Of a stretch of 64,000 bases of DNA, positions 33,079 through 42,346 are shown in pieces. The DNA is from an uncultured Muribaculaceae bacterium (GTDB taxonomy: Bacteria > Bacteroidota > Bacteroidia > Bacteroidales > Muribaculaceae): positions 1 to 64,000 of the forward strand of contig CAJUKE010000003.1 of NCBI GenBank assembly GCA_910587075.1, given 5' to 3'. Each line of letters starts with the position of its first letter. Position 1 is the stretch's first letter. The notes beneath the pieces were generated by a model that saw nothing but the letters and a program-made list of their open reading frames with translations, made no database searches and had not been told where the DNA came from. A program made the translations under genes and the position numbers.

Positions 33079-35561
33079 GCCGTATAAGCCACATAACTAT
33101 CGCCGCCGCGCTGCTGCTCGCCGCCCCATACTCGTATGGCGCGGGGAAGGTGACTATCGGCAACGACAGCGTGTCGCTTACCTGGCGGAAGGGGGCAAAA
33201 GGATGGTCGCTCGCCGAGCTCCGCGCCGGAGGGCTCTCCACCGCTCCCGCCGCGAGAGAGCATTCGGTGCTCTTCAGCGCCACCAAGCCTTCGACCGAAC
33301 CGCTCGCGCCCTCGGAGTTCGGAGGGGAGGAGGGGTTTCCCGAAGCCGAATACCGCTATGTGGTTCCCTCCTGGAAGGAGGCCACTACCCCCGCGGCCCT
33401 CAATAGGGCGGGGGAGGAGCTGAGCTTTCTCCCCACCACTGCCGAGAAGCTCGGAAGCGACGCCGTGCTGCTCAAATATTCGGGCGATGGATTCTCCGTT
33501 ACAGAGGAATGGCGCCTGAGCGGCAGCGACATAAGCGTTACCATGGCGGTCAAGGCCGCCCGCGACGGCTGGTATTCGATAGCAACCCCCTCGGTAACGT
33601 CGGTGGGCCGCGACGAGGTCGATTTCGCCCTGATTCCGGGCGTGCTCCACGGCCACGAGGTTTCCGACGACTTTTCCCGGGCCTACGCCTACGGGTGGGG
33701 TATTCCGGCACTTCCGGTACTTTTCCGCGAGCGTTCGGTGTCGACCCTTACCTCGATGATAACCGATGAGGACGGACTCACCGTGGCCGTTACCGCCGAG
33801 CCGGGTACCGCCGCCGAGCCTTGGGGCACCGACAAACGCAACACCGGCGTCTGGCGGCTCGGTCTCTCGGCAATGAACCGAGACGGCGAGCTATCGCCCA
33901 CGCTCTACCACCCAGTGTTGGGGGAGGAGGGTTCCTATATGAAGGCCGGCGAGGAGCGCGTGTTCTCGTTCCGCTATACGGTTGGCCGCGACGGATGGTG
34001 GCCGGTGTTCAACCACGTCGCCAACGATATTTACCGCTTCGACGAGTCGCTGGCGCTGCGCCGCAACCGCCGCTCGCTCACCGACAGGCTCTACGGCATT
34101 CACCGCTACGTCGTGAACGACAGCACCTCCAAATGGCACACCGAGATTTTCGAGGGTGACACCATCGGGGCACAGGAGTACCTCGGCGGGGTGTATCTCG
34201 CCAAAAAGGACGCGATGAAGAACGCCGACTACGGCGCTATGTGGATGCTTGGCGCGCTCACGGGCGACACGCTGCTCACCGCCAAGCGTCTGCCGTACGC
34301 CCTTAACTTCAAGAACCGCCAGCAGCATACCGCCGACGGCTTTATGCGCGGCGCTTCGAGGGGGCAATACTATCTGCGCGACCTGGGGCGCTTCGTCGAG
34401 GAGTGGGGACCGTACACCGAGCCAATCGCCACTACCTACTATATGCTTATGGACCTGGGCAACATCGCCCTCTTCGAGCCCGCTAACGAGGCGGTGAAAG
34501 CCCAGATACGCGAGGCTGCCGACTGCCTGCTCCGCTGGCAGCTCACCGACGGGAGTTGGGAGGTGGCCTACGACGACGCTACCGGCGCTCCGGCGTTCGA
34601 CGACCTCAAGGATTACCGCCCGACCTTCTACGGGCTCCTTATAGCCTACCGTCTATTAGGTGACGAGAAGTATCTCGAAGCGGCCCGGAAGGGTGCCGAC
34701 TGGCTCATAGCCAACGCCGTTGAGGCTGACCGCTGGCTCGGTGTGTGCGGCGACACCCGCTTCGCCGCCGACTTCGCCACGGCGCAGAGCGCCGAGGCGC
34801 TCCTCGAACTTTACGACCTCACGGGTGACCAGCGTTACCGCGACGCTGCTGTGCGCGCCGCCCGATTCTACACCACCTCGGTCTACACCAACCCTATCGC
34901 TTCGGAGCGCGATGTCACTGTAAAGGGCACGCCCCGCAAGCAGTGGGAAATAACCACCTCCGGCCTCTCATACGAGCATGGGGGAATCATCGGCTCGACG
35001 AACCTCCACGGCCCCATACTGCTGGCATCGCACGCGGGTATGTTCGTAAGGATGTACCGCCTGACGGGCGACCGCGTCTTTCTCGATATGGCCCGCGCGG
35101 CGGCGGTGGGGCGCGACGCCTTCGTCGATGATGAGACCGCCGTGGCGTCGTACTACTGGAACGCGATGAACCGCGGGGCGGGGCCGTATCCGCACCACGC
35201 TTGGTGGCAGATGGGGTGGATCACCGACTATCTGCTTGCCGAACTCGAACTCCGCAGCGACGGAGCCGTGACGTTTCCCGCCGGATTCATCACCCCCAAG
35301 GTGGGGCCGCACCGCGCTTTCGGTTTCGCTCCCGGCAAGGTGTACGGCGAGGAGGCCCGGCTCGCGATGATTCCGGGGTTTGCCACTTCCGACAATCCCA
35401 ATGTGGAAATCCTTATGGCTCAGACCGACAGCGAGGTGATACTGATGCTTATGAACGACCTCGCCACTGAGCAGACGGCCAACATCTCCATAGCCTCGAA
35501 CGGCGACCGCCCTGTGACTTTGGCTCCTTACGGACTTGAACTTATAAGAGTAAAGAGATGA
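33075..35561 (+). CDS. Large secreted glycan-active-type protein, alpha-toroid-like, paralogue B
   Basis: This 828-residue exported protein has a signal peptide (MSRISHITIAAALLLAAPYS), an N-terminal beta-rich half (to about 330) and a helical half with repeated hairpins (ATAQSAEALLELYDLTGDQR, KYLEAARKGADWLIANAV) typical of (alpha/alpha)6 toroids. The final part, YPHHAWWQMGWITDYLLAEL then FGFAPGKVYGEEARL, aligns by eye with YYHH...FP...YG...A.L in paralogues A and C. The start overlaps the DUF5017 stop by 4 bp. Another ATG lies 54 bp upstream, but the signal peptide fixes the start here. No numbered hydrolase or lyase family can be given. An exo-acting glycosidase or lyase on the imported glycan is the best guess. 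Confidence 0.75.
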   Translation: MSRISHITIAAALLLAAPYSYGAGKVTIGNDSVSLTWRKGAKGWSLAELRAGGLSTAPAAREHSVLFSATKPSTEPLAPSEFGGEEGFPEAEYRYVVPSWKEATTPAALNRAGEELSFLPTTAEKLGSDAVLLKYSGDGFSVTEEWRLSGSDISVTMAVKAARDGWYSIATPSVTSVGRDEVDFALIPGVLHGHEVSDDFSRAYAYGWGIPALPVLFRERSVSTLTSMITDEDGLTVAVTAEPGTAAEPWGTDKRNTGVWRLGLSAMNRDGELSPTLYHPVLGEEGSYMKAGEERVFSFRYTVGRDGWWPVFNHVANDIYRFDESLALRRNRRSLTDRLYGIHRYVVNDSTSKWHTEIFEGDTIGAQEYLGGVYLAKKDAMKNADYGAMWMLGALTGDTLLTAKRLPYALNFKNRQQHTADGFMRGASRGQYYLRDLGRFVEEWGPYTEPIATTYYMLMDLGNIALFEPANEAVKAQIREAADCLLRWQLTDGSWEVAYDDATGAPAFDDLKDYRPTFYGLLIAYRLLGDEKYLEAARKGADWLIANAVEADRWLGVCGDTRFAADFATAQSAEALLELYDLTGDQRYRDAAVRAARFYTTSVYTNPIASERDVTVKGTPRKQWEITTSGLSYEHGGIIGSTNLHGPILLASHAGMFVRMYRLTGDRVFLDMARAAAVGRDAFVDDETAVASYYWNAMNRGAGPYPHHAWWQMGWITDYLLAELELRSDGAVTFPAGFITPKVGPHRAFGFAPGKVYGEEARLAMIPGFATSDNPNVEILMAQTDSEVILMLMNDLATEQTANISIASNGDRPVTLAPYGLELIRVKR

Positions 35562-38455
35562 AAATTAAAAATATACTTGCCGCTATGGCGGTCTGCGCCG
35601 CATTGGCGGCGCCAGAGGCTGCCTCCCAGGAGTCGGTGATAGTGACCCCGCCGCTGGCCGTGGGCCCCGAAGCCGAACGGGTGGCGTCGATCTCCAACGA
35701 AAACCTGCGCCTCAGCTACGTCCGTTGCGGCGACGGCAACCGCGCCCTGGCCTGCGTGATGGAGGCCAAGGTCGATGGGCGCTGGCAACCGTTCACCTCC
35801 TCGATGGAGGATAACAAGGTGTTCGTGATCACCGGGCCGGAGAAACTCAAACGCCCTAACTACAAGCAGTATTTCCCCTCCTGGACCTCTGCCGATACCC
35901 TGTCGATGAATCCGTTCGCCTCGGGTTCGGTTTGCGAGGCTGTACCTGTGGCCGCCCGCAATATCGGGAAAGGGGCCATCGAGGTGGAGTATATAACCTC
36001 CGGCGACCATAAGGTCCGCGGGGTGTGGACCCTCTCGCCGAGCGGCAAGAGCGCCGACCTCTCCCTGGAGTTCACCCCCTCGAAGGCGGGTTGCTACTCG
36101 TTGGGGGTTATGGGGTTGCACGCCCCGCTCCCCTCGGCGGTTACCAACGTGCTTCTGCCGCCGATGTTCCAGTACCGCCGCATCCCCGCCGACCAGCGGA
36201 TGCTCCTGTCGGTGATGATGCCAACCCCGGTGTCGATGGTCGAGGCTGAGGCCGGAGGGGGGCGTATGACCGCCTTCGTCAGCGGAGACGACACCGTTTT
36301 CCCCCTCGACTGGGGCGGGGTAGACTACTCCCCGATGGGCTTCTCGCTGAAAAACCACCTGAACGTTGTTGAACCGACGGCTTTCTCACCCGTGCTGGGT
36401 ATGGCCGACAGCAAGATGAAGGCAGGGCAGACCGTTACCCGCAAGTTCGTTGTGGGGCTTACCGCCGAACCCTGGAACGAGACCCTCGAACATGTGGCGC
36501 GGAATGTGTACGCGGTTAAGGATTATCGCCGCCAGGCCGACAAATCGCTGACCGAGACGATGTTCGGCATAATCGACCTTATGAACGACTCAGTGCACGG
36601 CGGATGGGATGCCTCGATGCGCGGTTTCTACGACATCGAAGGTAAGCCCACCAAGGCCCCGACGGTGGTGCATTCGGCCCCGCTGGCGATTATAGCAGCC
36701 GCTGTCAACGCCGCCGACGAGGATATGTACCTCAGCCGGGCGCTCCCCGCAATCGAGTACACCCTCTCGCGCAAGGGTTACCGCTGGAGCACGCGCACCA
36801 CCGAGGACGGATACAACAAAGACCCCGAAACGCTGCGCCTCTCCCCTTTCGGATCGCAGTTCACCACCACCTATTACGAAGGGCTTAACCGCCTTTTGGG
36901 CGACCGCAACCCCTGGCTCCGCGACATAGCCCTCCCCGACGGCGACCTCCGCTCGCCCCGCGGCTATTCAACGCCGATTCTCTCCTGGGCGCAGGCTCTC
37001 GCGGCTTACCGCCTGACGGGCGACCAGAAGTGGCTCCGCCGCGCCAAGAGTGTGGCCGAGCGCGACGCCCGTATGCATATCTACGCCAACAGTGAGAAAC
37101 CCCAGCGCTATCAGGCGTTCTATAACTCCACGATTTACGCCCCCTGGTGGGACTTCGTTGACCTCTACGAGGCTACCGGCGACAAGCGTTTCCTCGACGC
37201 GGCCCGCTACGGCGCGGCGCACACCATAGCCGGTATCCGCGCCTGGCCCGCCGTGAAGGATTCTGTGCAGACCATCCACCCGGGGGGAGTGTACAACGGC
37301 AACACCACTATGTGGTGGAAGGGCTCCGAGGAATTCCGCCTCGGATTCCCCCGCACGGAGGGTGACGCTCCCGAGCACGAGGTGGAGCAGTGGCGCGTGT
37401 CGCCCGTCGGGCTCGGCTTCGAGCAGCCCTCGACCTATTTCCTCCGCACCAAGGGGAAACTCACCCGCCCCGTGTTCATGAGCTCCTGGGCTCCGGCGCT
37501 TCTGCGCCTCAACACCCACACCGGGCTTGACATATTCGACACCTACGCCCGCAACGCCGTGATAGGCCGCTTCACCAACTATCCCGGCTACTACGCCACC
37601 GGCTACACCGACCTGACGATGAGCGAGGATTTCCCCTACAAGGGCCCGGATGTCAGCTCGATATACTACCACCACATACCCCCGCACCTGGCTTTCACCG
37701 CCGACTACCTCGTGAGCGAGGCCGCGCAGCGCTCGGAGGGTAAGGTATCGTTCCCCTACGGGAAACAGGAGGGGTTCGTGTGGTTCTCTAACAGGGTTTA
37801 CGGCGGTGAGCCGGGCACTGTGTTCGACGATAAAAACGCCCGCCTCTGGCTTCGGAAAGGGCTGGTAGAGAGCGATAACCCCGAAGTTAATTATCTCACC
37901 GCCGTGTCCGACAAGCGATTGTGGATTCTGCTTTGCAACGAGAGCCGCTCCGAAGCTTCCACCAAGATCACCCTCGGAGGTGATGCCGCCAAGGTGGCCG
38001 ACGCCGCCGGTGCCAAGTTGGCCGGCGGAAAGTCGAAACTGACCAATAACGGCGGGCTCGCAGTCACGCTCCCCGCCAAGGGGTTCGCGGCGATCGCCAT
38101 ACCCCTCGTGCCGGGGGCGGCTGAAAGCGAGGCTCTTGCCCCGATACTCGGCACGGAGCGGATTCCGGCGCTCCGCGACGGATGGAAAGTGACCGAAAGC
38201 GGTACCGCGGCCGGGAAGATCTACACCTTCCGCATACGCTCACCCTTTGGGTGGGATTCGGTGTACGGCTTCTGCGAGACACCCCCGGTCGATGGGCTGA
38301 CGGTCGAGGTAGAATGCGCCGGGCGGAAAACCGAGGTAGGGGTGTACCCCTACGAATGGTCGTTCGCCAAGTTCAACCCCTCCGACAAGGCGCGCCTCTC
38401 AGTGAGCATCACCGAGCCCGACGGCTCCGTAAAGAAACACGACATAGAAATCTAA
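35558..38455 (+). CDS. Large secreted glycan-active-type protein, alpha-toroid-like, paralogue C
   Basis: This 965-residue protein has a signal peptide (MKIKNILAAMAVCAALAAPE) and matches paralogue A over almost its whole length. Shared landmarks are NLRLSYVRCGDGNRALA, SSMEDNKVF, DWGGVDYSPMGFSLKN, VKDYRRQADKSLTETM, NYPGYYATGYTDLTM, SIYYHHIPPHLAFTADYL and TFRIRSPFGWDSVYGF. It lacks the N-terminal carbohydrate-binding-like module and the secretion-tail ending of paralogue A, so the two may work in different places. It overlaps paralogue B by 4 bp (ATGA) and is followed 6 bp later by the SGNH gene. The strong conservation around YYHH and WWKGSEEFRLGFPR suggests an active site, but the reaction is not known. 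Confidence 0.77.
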   Translation: MKIKNILAAMAVCAALAAPEAASQESVIVTPPLAVGPEAERVASISNENLRLSYVRCGDGNRALACVMEAKVDGRWQPFTSSMEDNKVFVITGPEKLKRPNYKQYFPSWTSADTLSMNPFASGSVCEAVPVAARNIGKGAIEVEYITSGDHKVRGVWTLSPSGKSADLSLEFTPSKAGCYSLGVMGLHAPLPSAVTNVLLPPMFQYRRIPADQRMLLSVMMPTPVSMVEAEAGGGRMTAFVSGDDTVFPLDWGGVDYSPMGFSLKNHLNVVEPTAFSPVLGMADSKMKAGQTVTRKFVVGLTAEPWNETLEHVARNVYAVKDYRRQADKSLTETMFGIIDLMNDSVHGGWDASMRGFYDIEGKPTKAPTVVHSAPLAIIAAAVNAADEDMYLSRALPAIEYTLSRKGYRWSTRTTEDGYNKDPETLRLSPFGSQFTTTYYEGLNRLLGDRNPWLRDIALPDGDLRSPRGYSTPILSWAQALAAYRLTGDQKWLRRAKSVAERDARMHIYANSEKPQRYQAFYNSTIYAPWWDFVDLYEATGDKRFLDAARYGAAHTIAGIRAWPAVKDSVQTIHPGGVYNGNTTMWWKGSEEFRLGFPRTEGDAPEHEVEQWRVSPVGLGFEQPSTYFLRTKGKLTRPVFMSSWAPALLRLNTHTGLDIFDTYARNAVIGRFTNYPGYYATGYTDLTMSEDFPYKGPDVSSIYYHHIPPHLAFTADYLVSEAAQRSEGKVSFPYGKQEGFVWFSNRVYGGEPGTVFDDKNARLWLRKGLVESDNPEVNYLTAVSDKRLWILLCNESRSEASTKITLGGDAAKVADAAGAKLAGGKSKLTNNGGLAVTLPAKGFAAIAIPLVPGAAESEALAPILGTERIPALRDGWKVTESGTAAGKIYTFRIRSPFGWDSVYGFCETPPVDGLTVEVECAGRKTEVGVYPYEWSFAKFNPSDKARLSVSITEPDGSVKKHDIEI

Positions 38456-38461
38456 TCCATT

Positions 38462-39643
38462 ATGAAACGTATTATAACCGCCTTTTGGCTTCTTGCGGCC
38501 TCACTGGCCGCCGTGGCGCAGAACGCGCCGCAGACCTTCGACCGCGACGGGTGGGAGGATGTGAAAATGTATAACCCCGCCGAAGTGTGCAAGAAACACG
38601 GGCTCTGGAAGAACGTTGAGGCTGCCCGCGACTCGCGCATGAAGCAGTTCGCCGACAAGTTCGAGACCGTGATGACCAGCGGTCACCCCAAATCGACCCT
38701 CTCTTTCGCTTTCGACGGCGATATGTTCGGACTCTACGACCTCGGTGGCCCCGAAATGGCCGAGCTTGAGGTTTATATCGACGGCAAGATGGCCCGCTTC
38801 AACAAAGTGGAGAACGGCGGCAAGCCCTACTACGAGGTTGCCGACCTCGAAGGACCCCACTACCTCGACCGCCTTGCCGATGGGCGCGTGCTCCAGCACG
38901 CCCTGGTGAAAGTCGAGCCGGGTCAGCACCAGGTGACTCTGAGAATCGCCGAAACCCGGGGCGAGAAGGCGTATCTGATGCTCGGGCGGCTCCTCGTGCG
39001 CGGCGAAATCGCCGAGGCGCGTCCGATCAAAGGTCTCCCCAAAATGAAGCAGCAGCTCAAATGGGAAAAGAAGATTTCCGACTATATGGCCCGCAACGCC
39101 GAGCAAGCCGCGCTAAAGGACGCCACCCTCGTGGTAGGGAGCTCCTCGATTGATATGTGGAAGAGCCTCGAAAGCGATTTCCCCGGCAAGAACGTTATAC
39201 GCCGCGGTGTTTCCGGCACCAAGGCCATCGACCTCTACAACTACCGCCATCTGCTTATCGAGCCTTTCAACCCCAAGCGTATCATCATCTACGAGGGAGA
39301 CAACGAGATCGGTTTCAAATGGGAGGTCGACGAGATGATGGAGGCTATGAAGAAGCTCTTCTTCGAGGTGCGCCGTATGAAGCCTGGGGCTGAAATCTGC
39401 CTGGTATCGGTGAAGCCCTCGCCGGTGCGCGTTAAGAGTCTGGCCAAGATTCAGGAGTTCAACAGCCGCCTGAAGGAGTTCGCCCAAAGCCAGCCCGACA
39501 CGAAGTATATCGACATACACACCCCGATGCTCGACGCCGAGGGTAACGTGCGCCCCGAGCTGTTCCTTAAGGACGGGCTCCACCCCGCGCCGGAGGGTTA
39601 CGACATCTGGCGCCGCGAGTTCGGCAAGGTAATCAACGACTAA
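38462..39643 (+). CDS. Secreted SGNH/GDSL-type carbohydrate esterase
   Basis: This 393-residue exported esterase has an N-terminal signal peptide and a beta-sandwich domain of about 190 residues (QTFDRDGWEDVKMYNPAEVC and following), as in two-domain CE2-like esterases. The SGNH domain follows: block I GSSSIDMW with the probable nucleophile Ser228, block II RGVSGTKAID, block III YEGDNEI, and block V DGLHPAPEGYDIW with Asp371 and His374. The likely role is removal of acetyl or similar ester groups from the target glycan. It starts 6 bp after paralogue C in the LacI-linked operon, 46 bp before the GH3 gene. Confidence 0.88.
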   Translation: MKRIITAFWLLAASLAAVAQNAPQTFDRDGWEDVKMYNPAEVCKKHGLWKNVEAARDSRMKQFADKFETVMTSGHPKSTLSFAFDGDMFGLYDLGGPEMAELEVYIDGKMARFNKVENGGKPYYEVADLEGPHYLDRLADGRVLQHALVKVEPGQHQVTLRIAETRGEKAYLMLGRLLVRGEIAEARPIKGLPKMKQQLKWEKKISDYMARNAEQAALKDATLVVGSSSIDMWKSLESDFPGKNVIRRGVSGTKAIDLYNYRHLLIEPFNPKRIIIYEGDNEIGFKWEVDEMMEAMKKLFFEVRRMKPGAEICLVSVKPSPVRVKSLAKIQEFNSRLKEFAQSQPDTKYIDIHTPMLDAEGNVRPELFLKDGLHPAPEGYDIWRREFGKVIND

Positions 39644-39689
39644 ATAACCGAGGGCCGCTACCCCGCGGCCCCGAAATCCATAACGAATC

Positions 39690-42182
39690 ATGCGTAAAAC
39701 CACATTATCCGTTTCCCTGCTCGCACTCTGCGCCGCCGCTTCGGCGCAGGTGTACAAGGACCCCGCGGCCGACACCGAGGCCAGGGTCGAAGACCTCCTG
39801 GGCCGTATGACCCTGGAGGAGAAAATTGACTATATAGGAGGCTACAACAGCTTCTACATCAGGGCTATCGACCGCCTCGGCGTGCCCGAGATAAAACTGA
39901 CCGACGGCCCTGTGGGCACCCACAAGGATGGCAAGAGCACGGCGTACCCCGCCGGGGTGCTCACCGCCTCGACCTGGAACCGAGGGCTGGTGTACGAGCT
40001 CGGCCGACAGCTCGGCCGCGACAGCCGCGCGCGCGGGGTGCATGTGCTCCTCGGCCCGGGTGTCAACATTCTCCGCGCCCCGATGTGCGGCCGCAACTTC
40101 GAGTATTTTACCGAAGACCCGTACCTCAACGCCGAGACCGCCTGCGCCTATGTCGGCGGTCTGAAGGACCAGGGTGTGGTCGCGACCCTCAAGCATTACG
40201 CCGCCAATAACCAGGAGTGGGACCGCAACAACGTCAGCTCCGACATCGACGAGCGCACGCTCCACGAAATCTATTTCCCCGCTTTCAAAGCCGCCATTCA
40301 GAAGGCTGGCGCCGGAAGCGTTATGGATAGCTACAACCTCGTGAACGGCGTGCACGCCACCCAGAGCGACTACCTCAACAACAAGGTGCTCCGCGACCAG
40401 TGGGGCTTCGACGGGGTGGTGATGAGCGACTGGTCGGCCACTTACGACGGCGTTGAGGCCGCCAACGGGGGCCTCGACCTGGAGATGCCCCGTGCGAAGT
40501 GCATGAACCGCGAGGTGCTCATCCCGGCGCTGAAGGATGGCCGGGTAAGCCAAAAGACGATCGACGACAAGGTGCGCCGCCTGCTGCGCCTTATTTTCGC
40601 CAACGGTTTCTTCGACAAGGAGCAGCTCGACACCACTATCCCTATGGATAACCCGCAGGGCGCCGCCGCGGCGCTCAACCTCGCCCGCGAGGGTATTGTG
40701 CTACTGAAAAACGAGTGTGACCTTCTTCCGGTCAAGCCTTCGGTGAAGCGCGTGGCCGTGATCGGGCCGAACGCCAACAGCTATATCTCGGGCGGTGGCT
40801 CCTCCTACACGTTCCCATTCCACAGCGTTTCGCTGCTCGACGGCATCAAGGCCCAGGTCGGCGATGATGTGGAGATACTCTACTCGCCCGGACTCCCGAC
40901 TCTGCCCGAAACCGTGGCCTCGTCGGTGTTCTACACCGAGAGCGGGTCCGACCGCCGCGGCCTAAAAGCCGAGTTCTTCAACAACCCCAAGCTTAAAGGT
41001 GAGCCGGTTGAGACCAAAATCGACACCATCGTGAATATTGCCAACGGCTACCATATCGCGACCGAGCGCCGCGGCCTCCCCTACGACCATTGCTCGATGC
41101 GGTGGAGCGGGGTGGTGCGCCCCGAGAAGAACGCCGACTACCGCTTCGTGGTGCGCGGCTTCGACGGTTTCCGCCTCAAAGTGGGTGGCGAGCTGGTTAT
41201 CAACGAGTGGCGCGACCAGGGTATCACCCGCAAGGAGGTGGTGCTCCCCCTCGAAGCCGGCAAGGAGTACCCCGTGGAACTGGAATACTTCGCCAACGTA
41301 CACCCCGTTGACATCTCCTTCGGATGGCGCGAGGACAAGCTCCTCTTCGACGAGGCCGCCCGTATGGCCTCGGAGGCCGATATGGCGATCGTCTCCATCG
41401 GGTTCAACGAGAGCCTCGAACGCGAGAGCAACGACCGCCCCTTCGAGCTCCCCGAGTACCAGGATTCGCTGGTGAGCCGCGTTGTGGCGGCCAACCCCAA
41501 CACCGCCGTGCTGGTCAACGCCGGTGGCAACGTCGATATGCGCCGCTGGCAGGACTCCGTGCCCGCGCTCCTCTACCTTTGGTATCCCGGCCAGGAGGGT
41601 GGCACAGCCGCCGCCGAGATCCTTTTCGGAAAGACCAACCCCAGCGGCAAGCTCCCCGTGACGTTCGAGAAGCGCTGGGAGGATAACCCGGCCTATCCCT
41701 ATTATTACGACCCCGACGGCGACAAGCGCGTGGCCTACGGCGAGGGGCTCCTCGTTGGCTACCGCCATTATGACACCAAGGGCGTCGCGCCCAACTTCCC
41801 CTTCGGTTTCGGCAAGAGCTACACCACGTTTGACTACTCCGGCCTGCGGGTCAAGAACGAGTCGAAGAAGGGTAAGATTCTTTACCGCGTGACATTCGAC
41901 GTGGCCAACACCGGCGCCGTCGACGGCATGGAGGCAGCCCAGCTCTATGTGCGCCCCATCGACCCGAAAGTGTTCTGCCCCTATAAGGAACTGAAAGGGT
42001 TCGACAAGAAAATGGTCAAGGCTGGCTCCAAGGAGCGCTACGAGATACTGCTCGACGTAGAAGCGTTCGCCCACTACTCCCCCGAGCTCGGGCGTTTCGT
42101 TGCCGACCCCGGCAAATACGAAATCCTCGTAGGCCCCTCCTCCGCCTCCACCCCCCTGCGCTCCACCATAACTTTGAAATAA
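39690..42182 (+). CDS. GH3 glycoside hydrolase with inserted PA14 domain
   Basis: This 830-residue exported exo-beta-glycosidase has a signal peptide, the GH3 barrel (about 30-330) with the nucleophile Asp247 in GVVMSDWSAT, and KHYAANNQEWDRN as substrate-binding loop. The GH3 C-terminal domain carries a PA14 insertion (RGLKAEFFNNPKLKGEPV to about residue 545). The probable acid/base Glu579 lies in ERESNDRPFELP, and a C-terminal fibronectin-III-like domain follows. PA14-containing GH3 enzymes are often beta-glucosidases, but xylosidase or N-acetylglucosaminidase activity cannot be excluded. It is the last gene of the operon; a hairpin follows within 50 bp. Confidence 0.95.
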   Translation: MRKTTLSVSLLALCAAASAQVYKDPAADTEARVEDLLGRMTLEEKIDYIGGYNSFYIRAIDRLGVPEIKLTDGPVGTHKDGKSTAYPAGVLTASTWNRGLVYELGRQLGRDSRARGVHVLLGPGVNILRAPMCGRNFEYFTEDPYLNAETACAYVGGLKDQGVVATLKHYAANNQEWDRNNVSSDIDERTLHEIYFPAFKAAIQKAGAGSVMDSYNLVNGVHATQSDYLNNKVLRDQWGFDGVVMSDWSATYDGVEAANGGLDLEMPRAKCMNREVLIPALKDGRVSQKTIDDKVRRLLRLIFANGFFDKEQLDTTIPMDNPQGAAAALNLAREGIVLLKNECDLLPVKPSVKRVAVIGPNANSYISGGGSSYTFPFHSVSLLDGIKAQVGDDVEILYSPGLPTLPETVASSVFYTESGSDRRGLKAEFFNNPKLKGEPVETKIDTIVNIANGYHIATERRGLPYDHCSMRWSGVVRPEKNADYRFVVRGFDGFRLKVGGELVINEWRDQGITRKEVVLPLEAGKEYPVELEYFANVHPVDISFGWREDKLLFDEAARMASEADMAIVSIGFNESLERESNDRPFELPEYQDSLVSRVVAANPNTAVLVNAGGNVDMRRWQDSVPALLYLWYPGQEGGTAAAEILFGKTNPSGKLPVTFEKRWEDNPAYPYYYDPDGDKRVAYGEGLLVGYRHYDTKGVAPNFPFGFGKSYTTFDYSGLRVKNESKKGKILYRVTFDVANTGAVDGMEAAQLYVRPIDPKVFCPYKELKGFDKKMVKAGSKERYEILLDVEAFAHYSPELGRFVADPGKYEILVGPSSASTPLRSTITLK

Positions 42183-42196
42183 TCCCTACTGATGAG

Positions 42197-42265
42197 TCAC
42201 CCCCCTCAGCCGCTGACCGGCTGAGGGGGGTGTGTTCAGTGGGCGCTACAGGTCGTCGTAGGCGG
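42197..42265 (-). repeat. Displaced copy of metallopeptidase 3' end plus terminator (left direct repeat)
   Basis: The first 36 bases (terminator CACCCCCCTCAGCC... GGCTGAGGGGGGTG) are identical to those at 43261. The remaining bases match with a few changes and, read on the minus strand, still spell the end of the metallopeptidase (Ala-Tyr-Asp-Asp-Leu-stop), with stop TAG instead of TAA. The hairpin also serves as terminator for the GH3 operon. Confidence 0.85.
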
Positions 42266-42281
42266 CCATCAAGAAATAGTA

Positions 42282-42322
42282 AACCTATAGGTTGCATTTT
42301 ACGGATTTTTCCTTTAACTTTG
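42282..42322 (+). promoter_or_regulatory. Promoter with overlapping AACCTATAGGTT palindrome (toxin-antitoxin operator)
   Basis: TTG (42292-42294), 20 bp, TAACTTTG (42315-42322) forms a consensus promoter. The perfect 12-bp palindrome AACCTATAGGTT (42282-42293) covers the first bases of the -33 element. A dimeric regulator bound there would block RNA polymerase, as expected for autoregulation by the downstream XRE protein. Confidence 0.75.
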
Positions 42323-42346
42323 CTGTCATAAAAATGTTTATAATAT

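Noticed and set aside
42016..42297. 93-codon minus-strand frame over the end of the GH3 gene
   Set aside because: It translates the terminator hairpin in a frame different from the displaced metallopeptidase end; it is not a gene.
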